From the NCBI RefSeq assembly GCF_012276985.1, contig NZ_JAAXMM010000019.1, forward strand, positions 25,759 to 89,758: a DNA stretch of 64,000 nt, written 5' to 3'. Position numbers and translations under genes: made by a program. The stretch comes from Agrobacterium sp. a22-2. GTDB taxonomy: Bacteria > Pseudomonadota > Alphaproteobacteria > Rhizobiales > Rhizobiaceae. Under the pieces are notes generated by a model. It had not been told where the DNA came from. It saw only the letters and a list, made by a program, of their open reading frames with translations, and ran no database searches. This document shows positions 52,068 to 61,554 of this stretch, piece after piece (positions within the stretch are counted from its first letter, which is position 1; the number at the start of each line of letters is the position of its first letter).

Positions 52068-53774
52068 ATGCAGAAATACCGAATCCTTTTGGCAGCGTCG
52101 GTGGCAGCCATGGCTATGTCGGGCTCGCCCGCCTTGGCAGAACGCGGAACCGACGGCGATCTGAAGATCATCTTCTGGCAGGCCGTCTCGACGCTCAACC
52201 CTTACCTGTCCGGCGGCACCAAGGAAGTCTACGGTGCCTCGATGGTCATCGAACCGCTGGCCCGCTACGACGAGACCGGCGCGCTGGTGCCGATGCTTGC
52301 CGTCGAGATCCCGACGGTTGAAAATGGCGGTGTCGCCGCCGACCTGAAGAGCATCACCTGGAAGCTCAAGCCGGACCTCAAATGGTCGGATGGCACGCCG
52401 GTGACCGCCGATGACGCGATTTTCACTTGGAAATACTGCACGGCTCCCGATGGCGGCTGCGCCCAGACCGCCTATTTCGAAGGTGTGAGCAATGTCGAGG
52501 CCGTCGATCCTTCCACCATCAAGATCTCCTTCACCGATCCCAAGCCCTATCCCTATAGCGCCCTTGTCGGCGGTCAGTCGCCGCTGATCCAGGCCGCCCA
52601 GTTCAAGGACTGCATGGGCGCCAAGGCACCGGAATGCACTTCGGCCAATTTTGGCCCGATCGGCACCGGCCCCTTCGTCGTCAAGGAATTCAAGCCGAAT
52701 GACGTGGTCACTCTGACCGCCAACCCGAACTACCGCGATGCCGCCAAGCCCGCCTTTGCATCCGTCACGCTGAAGGGCGGCGGCGACGCCGCCTCGGCCG
52801 CTCGCTCGGTTCTGGAAACCGGCGAATTCGACTATGCCTGGAACATGCAGGTCGAGCCAGAAGTGTTGGCCACCATGATGCAGGCTGGCAAGGGCAAGAT
52901 CGAAGTTGCCTTCGGCACTCAGGTCGAGCGTATCGACCTCAACCCCTTCGCTGTTGACTCCTCGCTCGGCGACAAGCGCTCGACCAAGGAAGCGGGCCCC
53001 CATCCGGCCCTCAAGGATCCGGCCGTGCGCAAGGCCCTGTCGCTCGCCATCGACCGCGACATCATCGATGAAGCCGGCTATGGCGACAACGGCAAGCCGA
53101 CCTGCAACATTCTGCCGGCCCCGGATATCTATGTGTCGACCGCCGTTGACTGGTGCCTGAAGCAGGATCTCGATGCGGCAAACAAGCTGCTGGACGATGC
53201 CGGCTGGGTAAAGGGTTCCGATGGCATCCGCGCCAAGGACGGCGTGAAGCTCTCCTTCCTCTACCAGACCTCCACCAACTCCGTGCGCCAGGCCACCCAG
53301 GCCCTGGTCAAGGACATGTGGCAGCAGATCGGTGTTGAAAGCGAATTGCGCAACGTCAGCGCCTCTGTCTTCTTCGGCGGCGACCCGGCAAGCCCCGACA
53401 CCTTCCAGAAGTTCTATGCCGACGTACAGATGTACACCAACAACTTCGACGGCACCGACCCGGAAAAATACATGGCCGGCTGGATGTGCGACAAGATCCC
53501 GAGCCCGGCCAACGGCTGGCAGGGTGAGAACATCGTGCGTTATTGCAACCCGGAATACGATGCCCTCGTCAAGGAACTCGGCAAGACGGGCAAGCTCGAG
53601 GATCGTGCCGTGATCGCCAAGAAGCTCAACGACATGCTGAGCAATGACGTGGCGCAGATCCCGCTGATCCATCGCGGCCAGCCCTCGGCTGTCTCTGCGA
53701 CCCTGGAAGGCGTCAAGATGAACGCCTGGGACAGCGAACTTTGGAACGTCGCCGACTGGTCGCGCAAGAAGTAA
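52068..53774 (+). CDS. Peptide/opine-class ABC transporter, periplasmic binding protein
   Basis: This 568-aa family 5 (DppA/OppA) binding protein has a signal peptide ending near ALAE (residue 25) and the family stretch LKPDLKWSDGTPVTADDAIFTW. The several Cys residues (KYCTAPDGGCAQ, KDCMGAKAPECTS) suggest disulfides in the periplasm. The ATG at 52068 has AGGGGA upstream. Ligand is unknown; dipeptides, opines and N-acyl amino acids are all possible. Confidence 0.87.
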   Translation: MQKYRILLAASVAAMAMSGSPALAERGTDGDLKIIFWQAVSTLNPYLSGGTKEVYGASMVIEPLARYDETGALVPMLAVEIPTVENGGVAADLKSITWKLKPDLKWSDGTPVTADDAIFTWKYCTAPDGGCAQTAYFEGVSNVEAVDPSTIKISFTDPKPYPYSALVGGQSPLIQAAQFKDCMGAKAPECTSANFGPIGTGPFVVKEFKPNDVVTLTANPNYRDAAKPAFASVTLKGGGDAASAARSVLETGEFDYAWNMQVEPEVLATMMQAGKGKIEVAFGTQVERIDLNPFAVDSSLGDKRSTKEAGPHPALKDPAVRKALSLAIDRDIIDEAGYGDNGKPTCNILPAPDIYVSTAVDWCLKQDLDAANKLLDDAGWVKGSDGIRAKDGVKLSFLYQTSTNSVRQATQALVKDMWQQIGVESELRNVSASVFFGGDPASPDTFQKFYADVQMYTNNFDGTDPEKYMAGWMCDKIPSPANGWQGENIVRYCNPEYDALVKELGKTGKLEDRAVIAKKLNDMLSNDVAQIPLIHRGQPSAVSATLEGVKMNAWDSELWNVADWSRKK

Positions 53775-53783
53775 GTGCCATTT

Positions 53784-53814
53784 CGCCGGGCTGGTGCAAC
53801 GCGCCGGCCCGGCG
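53784..53814 (+). other. Intra-operon stem-loop after the binding-protein gene
   Basis: CGCCGGGC (53784-53791) and GCCCGGCG (53807-53814) form a perfect 8-bp stem with no T-run. It begins 9 bp after the binding-protein stop codon, where such hairpins commonly protect the upstream mRNA and raise binding protein over permease. Confidence 0.55.
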
Positions 53815-53851
53815 ATCGCATCTCACTTCGTGACAGTCTGGAGACCATCCG

Positions 53852-54862
53852 ATGTTCACCTACACGTTGCGGCGATTGCTGTTTGCAATCCCGACGCTGC
53901 TGATTATCAGTTTCATCATTTTTGCCCTGCTGGATCTGGCTCCCAACGATCCGCTCGGCGAATTGCCCCTGACCATTCCGCCTGAAGTTCGCGAACAGAT
54001 GCGGGCAGCCCTCGGCCTGGATCAACCCTTCTTCATCCGTTTCCTCAAATGGCTGCAGCAGTTCTTCATCAACGAACCATTGAACATCTTCGAGGAGCTG
54101 ACCGGCCTGACCATCGGCACGGGCGAACGCATGCGTGTGCTGTCCTGGGCCACCCGCAGCCCGGTCGTCGACCTGATCGTGCAGCGCCTGCCGCAGACGC
54201 TGTGGGTCGTCGGCCTGTCCTATCTGTTCGGCGTCATGCTGGCGATCCCGATCGGGGTCATCTCGGCCTACAAGCAATATTCGATCTTCGACCAGATCGG
54301 CACCTTCGTCTCGATGGTCGGCTATTCCGTGCCGACCTTCTTCACCGGCGTGCTACTGATCGTCGTGTTCTCGTCCTACCTGCAATGGTTCCCGTCGATC
54401 TACGACACCAATCTGGTGGTCGACAGCTGGGCGAGCTTCGTCCTGCAGGTCAAGCAGATGTTCCTGCCGGTGATGGTCCTGACGCTGTTCAATACCTCGC
54501 AGATCAGCCGTTTCGTGCGCGCCTCCATGCTCGACAATCTGCATCAGGACTATGTGCGCACCGCCCGCGCCAAGGGCGTCAAGGAAAAGACCGTGCTTCT
54601 GGTGCATGTTCTGCGCAACAGCCTGATCCCGGTGGTCACCGTCATCGCGCTCGGCGTGCCGACGATCTTTTCGGGCGCCATCATCACCGAGCAGATCTTC
54701 CGGGTGAACGGGCTCGGGCAATTGCTGATCATCGCCATCCAGGGGGCCGATATCCCGCTGGTGCAGACGCTGACCTTCATCTTCGCCGTGCTCATCGTTC
54801 TGTTCAACCTGATCGCCGATGTTCTCTACGGCATCCTAGACCCGAGGATCCGCTATGACTGA
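53852..54862 (+). CDS. Peptide-class ABC transporter, permease 1 (DppB-like)
   Basis: This 336-aa inner-membrane protein starts with MFTYTLRRLLFAIPTLLIISFIIF, the DppB/OppB opening, and has about six membrane segments plus the EAA-type loop DYVRTARAKGVKEKTVLLVHVLRNSLIPV. GGAG lies 8 bases before the ATG. It overlaps the next gene by 8 bp. Confidence 0.88.
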   Translation: MFTYTLRRLLFAIPTLLIISFIIFALLDLAPNDPLGELPLTIPPEVREQMRAALGLDQPFFIRFLKWLQQFFINEPLNIFEELTGLTIGTGERMRVLSWATRSPVVDLIVQRLPQTLWVVGLSYLFGVMLAIPIGVISAYKQYSIFDQIGTFVSMVGYSVPTFFTGVLLIVVFSSYLQWFPSIYDTNLVVDSWASFVLQVKQMFLPVMVLTLFNTSQISRFVRASMLDNLHQDYVRTARAKGVKEKTVLLVHVLRNSLIPVVTVIALGVPTIFSGAIITEQIFRVNGLGQLLIIAIQGADIPLVQTLTFIFAVLIVLFNLIADVLYGILDPRIRYD

Positions 54863-55766
54863 TGCGACAATCACGGTCGACACCCGTCCGTCACGATCCT
54901 TTGCCGGCGACCTGTGGCGGCAGTTCAGGGCGCATTCCGGCGGGGTGGCGGGGCTTGCGGTCTTCGCCTTCATCGTGGTCGCGGTCTATGTCGGGCCATT
55001 GATCCACACCGTCGACCCCAACAAGATCGACATCCGCGCCAAGAACCAGGGGCCGTCCTTCGCCCATCCGTTCGGAACGGACAATCTCGGCCACGACATG
55101 CTGGCCCAGGTTCTGGCCGGCGGGCAGATCTCGCTGGCGGTCGGCATGACGGCGATGCTGCTGGCCCTCTTTCTTGGAACGCTGGTCGGCGTGCTCTCGG
55201 GCTTCTTCAAGCGTATCGACGGGTTGTTGATGCGCATCACCGACCTGTTCCTCGCCCTACCGCTGCTGCCGCTGCTGCTGGTGATCATCATGCTGTTCCG
55301 CGATACGCTGAGGGCCGCCTTCGGGCCTGAAACCGGCATCTTCATCCTGATCGTCTTCGTCATCGGGGTGACCAGCTGGATGCACACTGCCCGCATCGTG
55401 CGCGGCGACGTGCTGGCGGTCAAAAGCCAGGAATTCATCCTGGCCGCCAAGTCGAGCGGCATGCACCAGTATCGCATCATCCTGAAGCACATCCTGCCGA
55501 ATGTGATGAGTTCCATCATGGTCTCGGCAACGCTCGGCATCGCCTCGGCGATCATCACGGAATCGGCGCTGAGCTTCCTCGGTCTCGGCTTCCCCTCCGA
55601 TTTCCCGACCTGGGGCCGGCTGTTGTTCGATGGCGCAAACTTCCTGCAGATCACCCCATCGCGGGTGCTGTGGCCGGGTCTTGCCATTTCGCTGACCGTG
55701 CTGAGCGTCAACTATATCGGCGACGCGATCCGCGATGCGCTCGATCCGCGCATGCTGAAGCGATAG
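54855..55766 (+). CDS. Peptide-class ABC transporter, permease 2 (DppC-like)
   Basis: This 303-aa permease has a short N-terminal tail, six membrane segments, FGTDNLGHDMLAQVLAGGQISL and the EAA-type loop EFILAAKSSGMHQYRIILKHILPN. It starts inside the DppB-like gene and is followed by a strong bidirectional terminator. Confidence 0.88.
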   Translation: MTDATITVDTRPSRSFAGDLWRQFRAHSGGVAGLAVFAFIVVAVYVGPLIHTVDPNKIDIRAKNQGPSFAHPFGTDNLGHDMLAQVLAGGQISLAVGMTAMLLALFLGTLVGVLSGFFKRIDGLLMRITDLFLALPLLPLLLVIIMLFRDTLRAAFGPETGIFILIVFVIGVTSWMHTARIVRGDVLAVKSQEFILAAKSSGMHQYRIILKHILPNVMSSIMVSATLGIASAIITESALSFLGLGFPSDFPTWGRLLFDGANFLQITPSRVLWPGLAISLTVLSVNYIGDAIRDALDPRMLKR

Positions 55767-55793
55767 AGCGGGTAAGCGGAAAGACGACAAATC

Positions 55794-55817
55794 AAAAGGG
55801 CGCCGCGGCGCCCTTTT
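55794..55817. terminator. Bidirectional rho-independent terminator
   Basis: AAAAGGGCGCC and GGCGCCCTTTT form a perfect 11-bp stem around a GC loop, with A-run and T-run on both sides. It sits between the converging permease and flavoprotein genes and can stop both. Confidence 0.85.
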
Positions 55818-55823
55818 CCATTG

Positions 55824-57155
55824 CTACACGGTGCTGAGCAGTTCGATCTTCGAGCCGTCGAAGAACCGCTCGAGCCGGAAGGCTGCGGGATCGACGCAAG
55901 GGGTGCGATTGGTCACGAGATCGGCCATCAGCCGGCCGGCACCCGGCCCGATGCCGAAGCCGTGGCCGGAGAAGCCTGTGGCAATATGGAAACCGGGAAT
56001 ATCCTCGACCGCCGAGATGACCGGCACGGCATCCGGCGTCACGTCGATATAGCCGGCCCAGCGCTGGGCGATCTCGGCCTCGGCAAAGGCCGGATAGGCG
56101 GCTTTGAGTGTTGCCAGAGCATGGTTCGTCCATTTCTCCGACGGCTTCGGGTCGAGCACCCGGCAGCGCTCGAACGGGCTCTGCTCGTCCAGCCGCCAGC
56201 GCCGCGGCATCTTCATTTCCTCGAAGAACCGACCGGACAACCGGAAACGCAGGGACCGCCAGTCGTTCTTCAAGGCCGGCAGGAATTTCCAGGCATAGCG
56301 AAAACTGTCCGGCACGATATCGACGATATTGTCGTAGCCCGACGCGATCGTATAGCCGCCGTCCTGGCGTTTGCGGAAGGCGAAATCCTTGCTGTAGAAG
56401 GTCTGTTCCGGCCCGCCCTCGATCGGCTTGGTGCGGATCACCGTATTCATCACCTTCAACTGCGGCAGGTCGATGCCGGCATTGCGGGAAAACAGGCTGG
56501 ACCAGGCGCCGCCGGCCAGCACCACCGCGCTGCAGGCAATCGGTCCGCGCTCCGTCACCACGCCCGAGATGACGCCGGCCGAGGTCTCAAGGCCGCGCAC
56601 CGCACAGCGGGTCAGGATCGCCGCACCCTTGTCGCGCGCTGCCTCGGCAATGGCCGGCGCCGCCTTCTGCGGTTCGGCCCGGCCGTCGGCCGATGTATAG
56701 AGAGCACTTTTGAAATCATGCCGCATGCCGGGATAAAGACCGTTCAGCTCGATCCGGTCGACCATGCGCGATTTCATCTGATAGGCCCCGAGGATTTCGG
56801 GCCAACGCGCATTGAAGGCTTCGTCCGCATCATCGGCGGAGCCGAACACGATGCCGCACTGCCTGTAGCCGGTGTCTCGTCCAGTGCGCGCATCCAGCCC
56901 CTGCCAGATGCGAATGGCCTCGGCCATCAGCGGCACCTCGCGCGGATCCCGCTGCGAAATCCGCACCCAGCCCCAATTGCGGCTCGACTGTTCCTCGCCA
57001 ATGCCACCCTTTTCGCAGAGAGCAACGCTGACACCCCGTTCGGCGAGCTCCAGGGCCGCGGATGCGCCGACAATGCCGCCACCAATAACCACGACATCGA
57101 CGCGGGCAGGCAAGCTCGCATCGCCTTCAACGGAAACGACCTGAGGACCGGGCAT
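55824..57155 (-). CDS. DAO-type FAD-dependent oxidoreductase
   Basis: This 443-aa flavoprotein has the FAD motif VVVIGGGIVGASAALELAERG (about residues 20-40, given as motif), a GNxGWVRxSQRDPRE-like segment and a C-terminal ATGFSGHGFGIGPGAGRLMADL. It resembles D-amino-acid and N-substituted amino acid oxidoreductases. The ATG at 57155 has AGGAG 10 bases upstream. Converging on the peptide/opine ABC operon, it may oxidise the imported and deacylated compound; substrate not known. Confidence 0.83.
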   Translation of the reverse strand: MPGPQVVSVEGDASLPARVDVVVIGGGIVGASAALELAERGVSVALCEKGGIGEEQSSRNWGWVRISQRDPREVPLMAEAIRIWQGLDARTGRDTGYRQCGIVFGSADDADEAFNARWPEILGAYQMKSRMVDRIELNGLYPGMRHDFKSALYTSADGRAEPQKAAPAIAEAARDKGAAILTRCAVRGLETSAGVISGVVTERGPIACSAVVLAGGAWSSLFSRNAGIDLPQLKVMNTVIRTKPIEGGPEQTFYSKDFAFRKRQDGGYTIASGYDNIVDIVPDSFRYAWKFLPALKNDWRSLRFRLSGRFFEEMKMPRRWRLDEQSPFERCRVLDPKPSEKWTNHALATLKAAYPAFAEAEIAQRWAGYIDVTPDAVPVISAVEDIPGFHIATGFSGHGFGIGPGAGRLMADLVTNRTPCVDPAAFRLERFFDGSKIELLSTV

Positions 57156-57301
57156 GGACGGAAACGCTCCTGAAACAGCAATGGAAACAGGCACGCAAGA
57201 CCGGAAAGGCCGGCCGGCGGCTAATGGATGCTGGGAGCTATAACATCAAGGGCCGGGTCCGTCATCGTCCGCCGACGAGGTTCTCGGTTTCGGCAAACAG
57301 A

Positions 57302-57652
57302 TCAGTGATATTTCGAGTTTTCGGCCGTCAGGATCCGATCGGCATCGAGCGAACTGATCGGCAGGTCTGTGTTATCGGGGATGTCGCCGGACAATTGCAG
57401 TGCCAGATAACGGCCGCAACAGACGCGCAGGAATGAGGTGAAATTGCCGAGATCGTGGCCGGCATCGATGGATTCATTGTAGAGTTTGGCGATCAGCTGG
57501 ATCGTGTTCATTCCGTCGCGCCGGCCGATTTCCTCCAGCGTCATCCAGAAGAAATTCTCCAGCCGCACACTGGTCACCATGCCGTCGATCCGCATCGATT
57601 TCGTATGGCTCTCCCACAAGGTGGGGTCGGCCTGGATGAAGAGCTTGCACAT
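57302..57652 (-). CDS. Ribbon-helix-helix (RHH_4-type) protein
   Basis: This 116-aa protein has a beta strand (MVTSVRLENFFW) followed by two helices (MTLEEIGRRDGMN and IQLIAKLYNESIDAG) and LGNFTSFLRVCCGRYL. This is the pattern of the RHH_4 family of small DNA-binding-like proteins. The ATG at 57652 has GGAGG 5 bases upstream. No partner toxin gene is adjacent, so a toxin-antitoxin role is not supported. Confidence 0.72.
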   Translation of the reverse strand: MCKLFIQADPTLWESHTKSMRIDGMVTSVRLENFFWMTLEEIGRRDGMNTIQLIAKLYNESIDAGHDLGNFTSFLRVCCGRYLALQLSGDIPDNTDLPISSLDADRILTAENSKYH

Positions 57653-57760
57653 GGTTTCCTCCCGGATGCGCATGCCTTTAAAGGACGAGACGGAGACTAA
57701 CGCGAAACGGAAGGGCCCGAAAGCCCTCCCCTCTTGTCTCTCCGCTCGCCGGACGGCAGC

Positions 57761-58330
57761 TCAGGCGTCGAGCACCGCCATGAACTGCTTGAGCCAGGCC
57801 GGATGAGCCGGCCAAGCGGGCGCGGTGACCAGATTGCCATCGGTAACGGCCGCGTCGATGGCAATCTCGGCATAGATGCCGCCGGCCAGCTCGACCTCTG
57901 GGCGGCAGGCAGGATAAGCAGAGCAGGTGCGCCCCTCAAGCACCCGTGCCGCGGCCAAAATCTGCGCGCCGTGGCAGACGGCGGCCACCGGTTTGTCGGC
58001 ATCGAAGAAATGCTTCACGGCTGAAATCACATTGGCATCCAGCCGCAGGTATTCCGGCGCCCGTCCGCCGGGGATGACCAGGGCGTCGTAGTCCTTGGGG
58101 TCGATATCGGCGAAGGTGGCATTGAGCGCGAAATTATGGCCGCGCTTTTCCGAATAGGTCTGGTCGCCCTCGAAATCGTGGATCGAGGTCGCGATCGTCT
58201 GTCCGGCCTTCTTGCCGGGGCAGACCGCATGCACCGTGTGTCCCACCGCAAGCAGCGTCTGGAACGGCACCATGGTTTCATAATCCTCTGCAAAATCTCC
58301 GGTGATCATCAGGATTTTCTTGGTCGACAT
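57761..58330 (-). CDS. DJ-1/PfpI family protein
   Basis: This 189-aa protein has the nucleophile-elbow Cys119-His120 (AVCHGAQIL) and Glu15 (AEDYE), as in the PfpI/YhbO/DJ-1 superfamily. Members act as glyoxalase/deglycase-type or stress-protective enzymes; which activity applies here cannot be told. It is the first gene before a 467-bp divergent gap and is probably monocistronic. Confidence 0.83.
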   Translation of the reverse strand: MSTKKILMITGDFAEDYETMVPFQTLLAVGHTVHAVCPGKKAGQTIATSIHDFEGDQTYSEKRGHNFALNATFADIDPKDYDALVIPGGRAPEYLRLDANVISAVKHFFDADKPVAAVCHGAQILAAARVLEGRTCSAYPACRPEVELAGGIYAEIAIDAAVTDGNLVTAPAWPAHPAWLKQFMAVLDA

Positions 58331-58797
58331 AGCATCATCCTCCCGTTGTGGAATGTCGCGGACATGCTAGCAAACCCGGCAGATCAACAGGTATTATCGC
58401 CATACTACATTGGCGCTTTTATCCCGCCGCAGCGAGCGTCACGTTGTTAAACCCAAAACGTAGGCGGCGCGCCTTTTGACTAAATCTTAATCAACGCTCG
58501 ATGGGCCGTGGACTTATTTTAGACAGGGCGCAGCGCTGCCGTGCCGGTCGGAAGGCCCATGGCCAAGGCAGACGCCCGAAAACCATCTGGCATGGAATCT
58601 GCAACAAAAACTCATGAGTAGAAGCGGTCAGGGCGCAGCCTGGGACATTGCTCGAGAAATTCCGGTCCCCGGCCCGATTGCCGATCCTTGCCGCGCCATG
58701 CCTTTGCCAAAACCCGCAAACCTGCATCTCGGCACGCAGACGGCAAGCGACGTCCGGTGGGCGGACGCCATAAAGATCAACAGGAGACGATCTGCCA
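58331..58797. other. Long divergent intergenic region upstream of the NMT1-type ABC operon
   Basis: This 467-bp gap has an AT-rich stretch at about 58395-58520 and, 185 bp before the binding-protein gene, a sigma-54-like element. The upstream space would suit enhancer sites for a sigma-54 activator. Short open frames in it lack ribosome-binding sites. Confidence 0.5.
58588..58603 (+). promoter_or_regulatory. Candidate sigma-54 (RpoN) promoter
   Basis: TGGCAT-GGAAT-CTGCA keeps the invariant GG and GC at the -24/-12 spacing and differs from the TGGCAC-N5-TTGCA consensus at two positions. It points to the ABC operon starting at 58798 and would tie it to nitrogen status if an NtrC-type activator is used. 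Confidence 0.5.
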
Positions 58798-59796
58798 ATG
58801 TCGATTGCACGTATCTCGAAAAAGCTTTCTGCCGCCACCGTCGCTGCGTTGCTGACCGCGGGCTCCGCTGCCGCCGCGGATAAGGTGGTCTACCAGCTCG
58901 ACTGGCTGCCGGGTGGCGACAAGGCACCGATCTATGTCTGCATCGACAAGGGCTTCTGTGCCGAAGAGGGCATCGAAGTGGCGATCGAGCCCGGCCGCGG
59001 CTCGACCGAAGCGATCACCCGGCTTGCTGCCGGAACCTCGGATGTCGGCTCCGCCGATATCGGCGCCCTGATGGCCGCCAAGGTCACCGAAAAGGTCGGC
59101 ATCACGGCCATCATGTCGATCTTCAACAAGGGCCCGCATGCCTTCTTCGCGATCAAGGGCACCGGCGTCACCAAGATCGAGGACGTCAAGGGCAAGCAGG
59201 TTGCCACCTCGCCGTTCACCTCGTCTAACGTCTTCCTGCCGCTGGTCCTGGCCGACAAGGGCATGACCGAAGCCGACATCACGCTCACCAAGGCCGATCC
59301 CGGCGCGCTTGGCCCCATGCTGATGACCGGCGCCTCGGAAGTGATCATTGCCTGGATGACCAATGTCAGCGTCTTCACCAAGCAAGCGGCAAGCGCCGGC
59401 AAGGAGCTGGAAATCCTGCCCTGGTATTCCGCCGGCCTCGATCTTTATTCCGCCTCGCTGCTGGCCTCCGACAAGTTCATCACCGAGCGCCCCGATGTCG
59501 CCAAGCGTTTCGTCAAGGCGTTCAAGAAGTCGCTGGAATATGTGAAGACCAACCCGGACGAGTCAGCCGCCGCGGTCAACAAGATCGTGCCGGAACTGTC
59601 GGTCGACGACGTCAAGGGCGCCATCATGGATACCCTGATCCTCGAATTCAATGAGGTCACCGACAAGGACGGTCTCGGCGTATTCGAAACGGCCCGCCTG
59701 GCCGAAACCTGGAAGCGCGTGTCCGCCGCCCAGAAGCTCGACCCGGCCGCGCTCGACCCCGAAGCCATGGTCAACCGCAGCTTCCTGGCGGAATGA
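58798..59796 (+). CDS. ABC transporter binding protein, NMT1/THI5/SsuA-like
   Basis: This 332-aa protein has a signal peptide ending near SAAAA (residue 27) and an NMT1-like fold (YQLDWLPGGDKAPIYVCIDKGFCAEEGIEVAIEPGRG, in parts). Relatives bind thiamine-pyrimidine precursors, sulfonates, taurine or nitrate. CAGGAG precedes the ATG. The ATPase gene follows after 4 bp. Confidence 0.85.
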   Translation: MSIARISKKLSAATVAALLTAGSAAAADKVVYQLDWLPGGDKAPIYVCIDKGFCAEEGIEVAIEPGRGSTEAITRLAAGTSDVGSADIGALMAAKVTEKVGITAIMSIFNKGPHAFFAIKGTGVTKIEDVKGKQVATSPFTSSNVFLPLVLADKGMTEADITLTKADPGALGPMLMTGASEVIIAWMTNVSVFTKQAASAGKELEILPWYSAGLDLYSASLLASDKFITERPDVAKRFVKAFKKSLEYVKTNPDESAAAVNKIVPELSVDDVKGAIMDTLILEFNEVTDKDGLGVFETARLAETWKRVSAAQKLDPAALDPEAMVNRSFLAE

Positions 59797-59800
59797 GCCA

Positions 59801-60583
59801 ATGACATCGAGCCTCTCACCTCCCGCTTTGTCCTTCAAGAACATGGGGCAGGTCTACAAGACCTCCTCCGGCCCGCTTGAGGCCCTGCGCGGGGTGACCT
59901 TCGACGTGAGCCGCCACCAGTTCGTGGCGGTTCTCGGGCCATCCGGCTGCGGCAAGTCGACCCTGCTGCGCTCGATTGCCGGCCTCTTGCCGGCGACCTC
60001 CGGCTCGGTCGAAGTGTTCGGCTACAAGGTCAGCGAGCCCCGCGACGATGTCGGCATCGTCTTCCAGAAGCCGACGCTGCTGCCCTGGGCCAATATCGAG
60101 GACAACATCGTCTTCCCCGTCCACCACAAGACCGGGCGGGTATCCGTCGAAGACCGGCAGCGGGCCAAGGAATTGCTCGACAAGGTGGGCCTGACCGGGT
60201 TCGAGAAACGCCTGCCCGCCGAACTCTCGGGCGGCATGCAGCAGCGCGTCGGCATTGCCCGCGCCCTGCATCTCAATCCCGATATCCTGCTGATGGACGA
60301 GCCCTTCTCGGCGCTCGATGCCCTGACCCGCGAGGAGATGGGGTTCGAGCTTCTGCGCATCTGGGAGGCCCAGCCGAAAACGGTGCTGTTCATCACCCAT
60401 TCGATCAGCGAAGCCGTGCTGCTGGCCGATCGGGTCCTGGTGATGAGCGGTCGGCCGGGCACCATCATCGAGGACATCGAGATCAGCATTCCGCGCCCCC
60501 GCGGCGTCGAGACTTCCAGCACAAAGGTGATGCATGACTACACCGGACACCTCCGCAATCTCCTCCTCAAGCGCGTTGCCTGA
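59801..60583 (+). CDS. ABC transporter ATPase, SsuB/TauB-like
   Basis: This 260-aa ATPase has Walker A GPSGCGKST (about 46-54), the Q-loop, signature LSGGMQQR and Walker B ILLMDEPFSALD, typical of nitrate/sulfonate/taurine importers. The ATG at 59801 follows the binding protein by 4 bp; the open frame runs further upstream inside that gene. It overlaps the permease gene by 50 bp. Confidence 0.88.
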   Translation: MTSSLSPPALSFKNMGQVYKTSSGPLEALRGVTFDVSRHQFVAVLGPSGCGKSTLLRSIAGLLPATSGSVEVFGYKVSEPRDDVGIVFQKPTLLPWANIEDNIVFPVHHKTGRVSVEDRQRAKELLDKVGLTGFEKRLPAELSGGMQQRVGIARALHLNPDILLMDEPFSALDALTREEMGFELLRIWEAQPKTVLFITHSISEAVLLADRVLVMSGRPGTIIEDIEISIPRPRGVETSSTKVMHDYTGHLRNLLLKRVA

Positions 60584-61379
60584 GGATCGCGAGACGGCCG
60601 GCCAGCTCCTGTATCGCTGGCTGGATGCGCCGGCTGTGTTGCCGGTCGGCACCTTCGTGCTGGTGGTGGCCTTCTGGGAAATCGCCTGCCACCTGTTCGC
60701 CATTCCGACCTATATGCTGCCGGCCCCCTCGCGCATCCTGACAACGGGCTTCAGCGAGATCACCGCGCTGCGCTGGCTCGACCATGTCTGGGCGACGCTG
60801 CGCGTCGCGCTGCTCGGCTACTTCATCTCGATTGCCATATCGCTGCCGATCGCCATCGTGCTGACCAAGTCGAAGATGCTGTCGCGTGCTCTCTATCCGA
60901 TCCTGGTCGTCGTCCAGTCGACCCCGGTCGTCGCTGTTGCGCCGATCATCATCGTCGTGCTCGGCTCGGGCGATGCGCCGCGCATTGTCATCACCTGCCT
61001 GATCACCTTTTTCCCGCTGGTGGTCTCCACCGCAACCGGCCTGATGGCAACGCCGCCGGAACTGATCGAGCTGTCGAAAAGCCTGAAGGCGCCGGTCTGG
61101 CGTGAAATCACCCAGATCCGCCTGCCCTATGCGGTGCCCTACATCTTTTCGGCGCTGAAGATCTCGATCACGCTGGCCGTCATCGGCGCTGTCGTCGCCG
61201 AATTCGTCGCCGCTGAAAAAGGCATCGGTTATTTCATCCAGTTCTCGACATCCTTCTTCAAGCTGCCGCAGGCCTGGGCGGGTCTTGGCATCCTCGTGCT
61301 GATGTCGCTCATCCTGTTCCAGCTAGTGGCGCTGGCGCAAAAACTGTTCTTTCCGTGGAGCATTCCCAAGACGCAGTAA
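60534..61379 (+). CDS. ABC transporter permease, SsuC/TauC-like
   Basis: This 281-aa inner-membrane protein has about six segments, an LPAPSRIL motif early and an EAA-type loop (ELIELSKSLKAPVWREITQIRLPYAVPY) near residues 178-205. The 50-bp overlap with the ATPase gene implies tight coupling. No second permease is present, so it should homodimerise. Confidence 0.87.
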   Translation: MTTPDTSAISSSSALPEDRETAGQLLYRWLDAPAVLPVGTFVLVVAFWEIACHLFAIPTYMLPAPSRILTTGFSEITALRWLDHVWATLRVALLGYFISIAISLPIAIVLTKSKMLSRALYPILVVVQSTPVVAVAPIIIVVLGSGDAPRIVITCLITFFPLVVSTATGLMATPPELIELSKSLKAPVWREITQIRLPYAVPYIFSALKISITLAVIGAVVAEFVAAEKGIGYFIQFSTSFFKLPQAWAGLGILVLMSLILFQLVALAQKLFFPWSIPKTQ

Positions 61380-61554
61380 CGGACGAAAGATCTGCGGGCC
61401 AAAGGTCCGCCACGAGTTCGGCGCCGCCATATCAAGGCCGTGCCGGAGCAGGAGTAGAAGCAGTCACGCGCCGCATCTTAAAGCGTCGCCGGGTCATTGC
61501 TCCTTTTGGAAGATGCCGGACAGGCCGGCATCGTTACACTGATGGGAGACTGAA

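Noticed and set aside
51781..52068. 95-codon gene in the divergent region before the binding protein
   Set aside because: No ribosome-binding site, mixed codon use, and it spans the palindrome and promoter.
57302..57652. Antitoxin of a toxin-antitoxin pair
   Set aside because: No small toxin-like gene is adjacent on either side.
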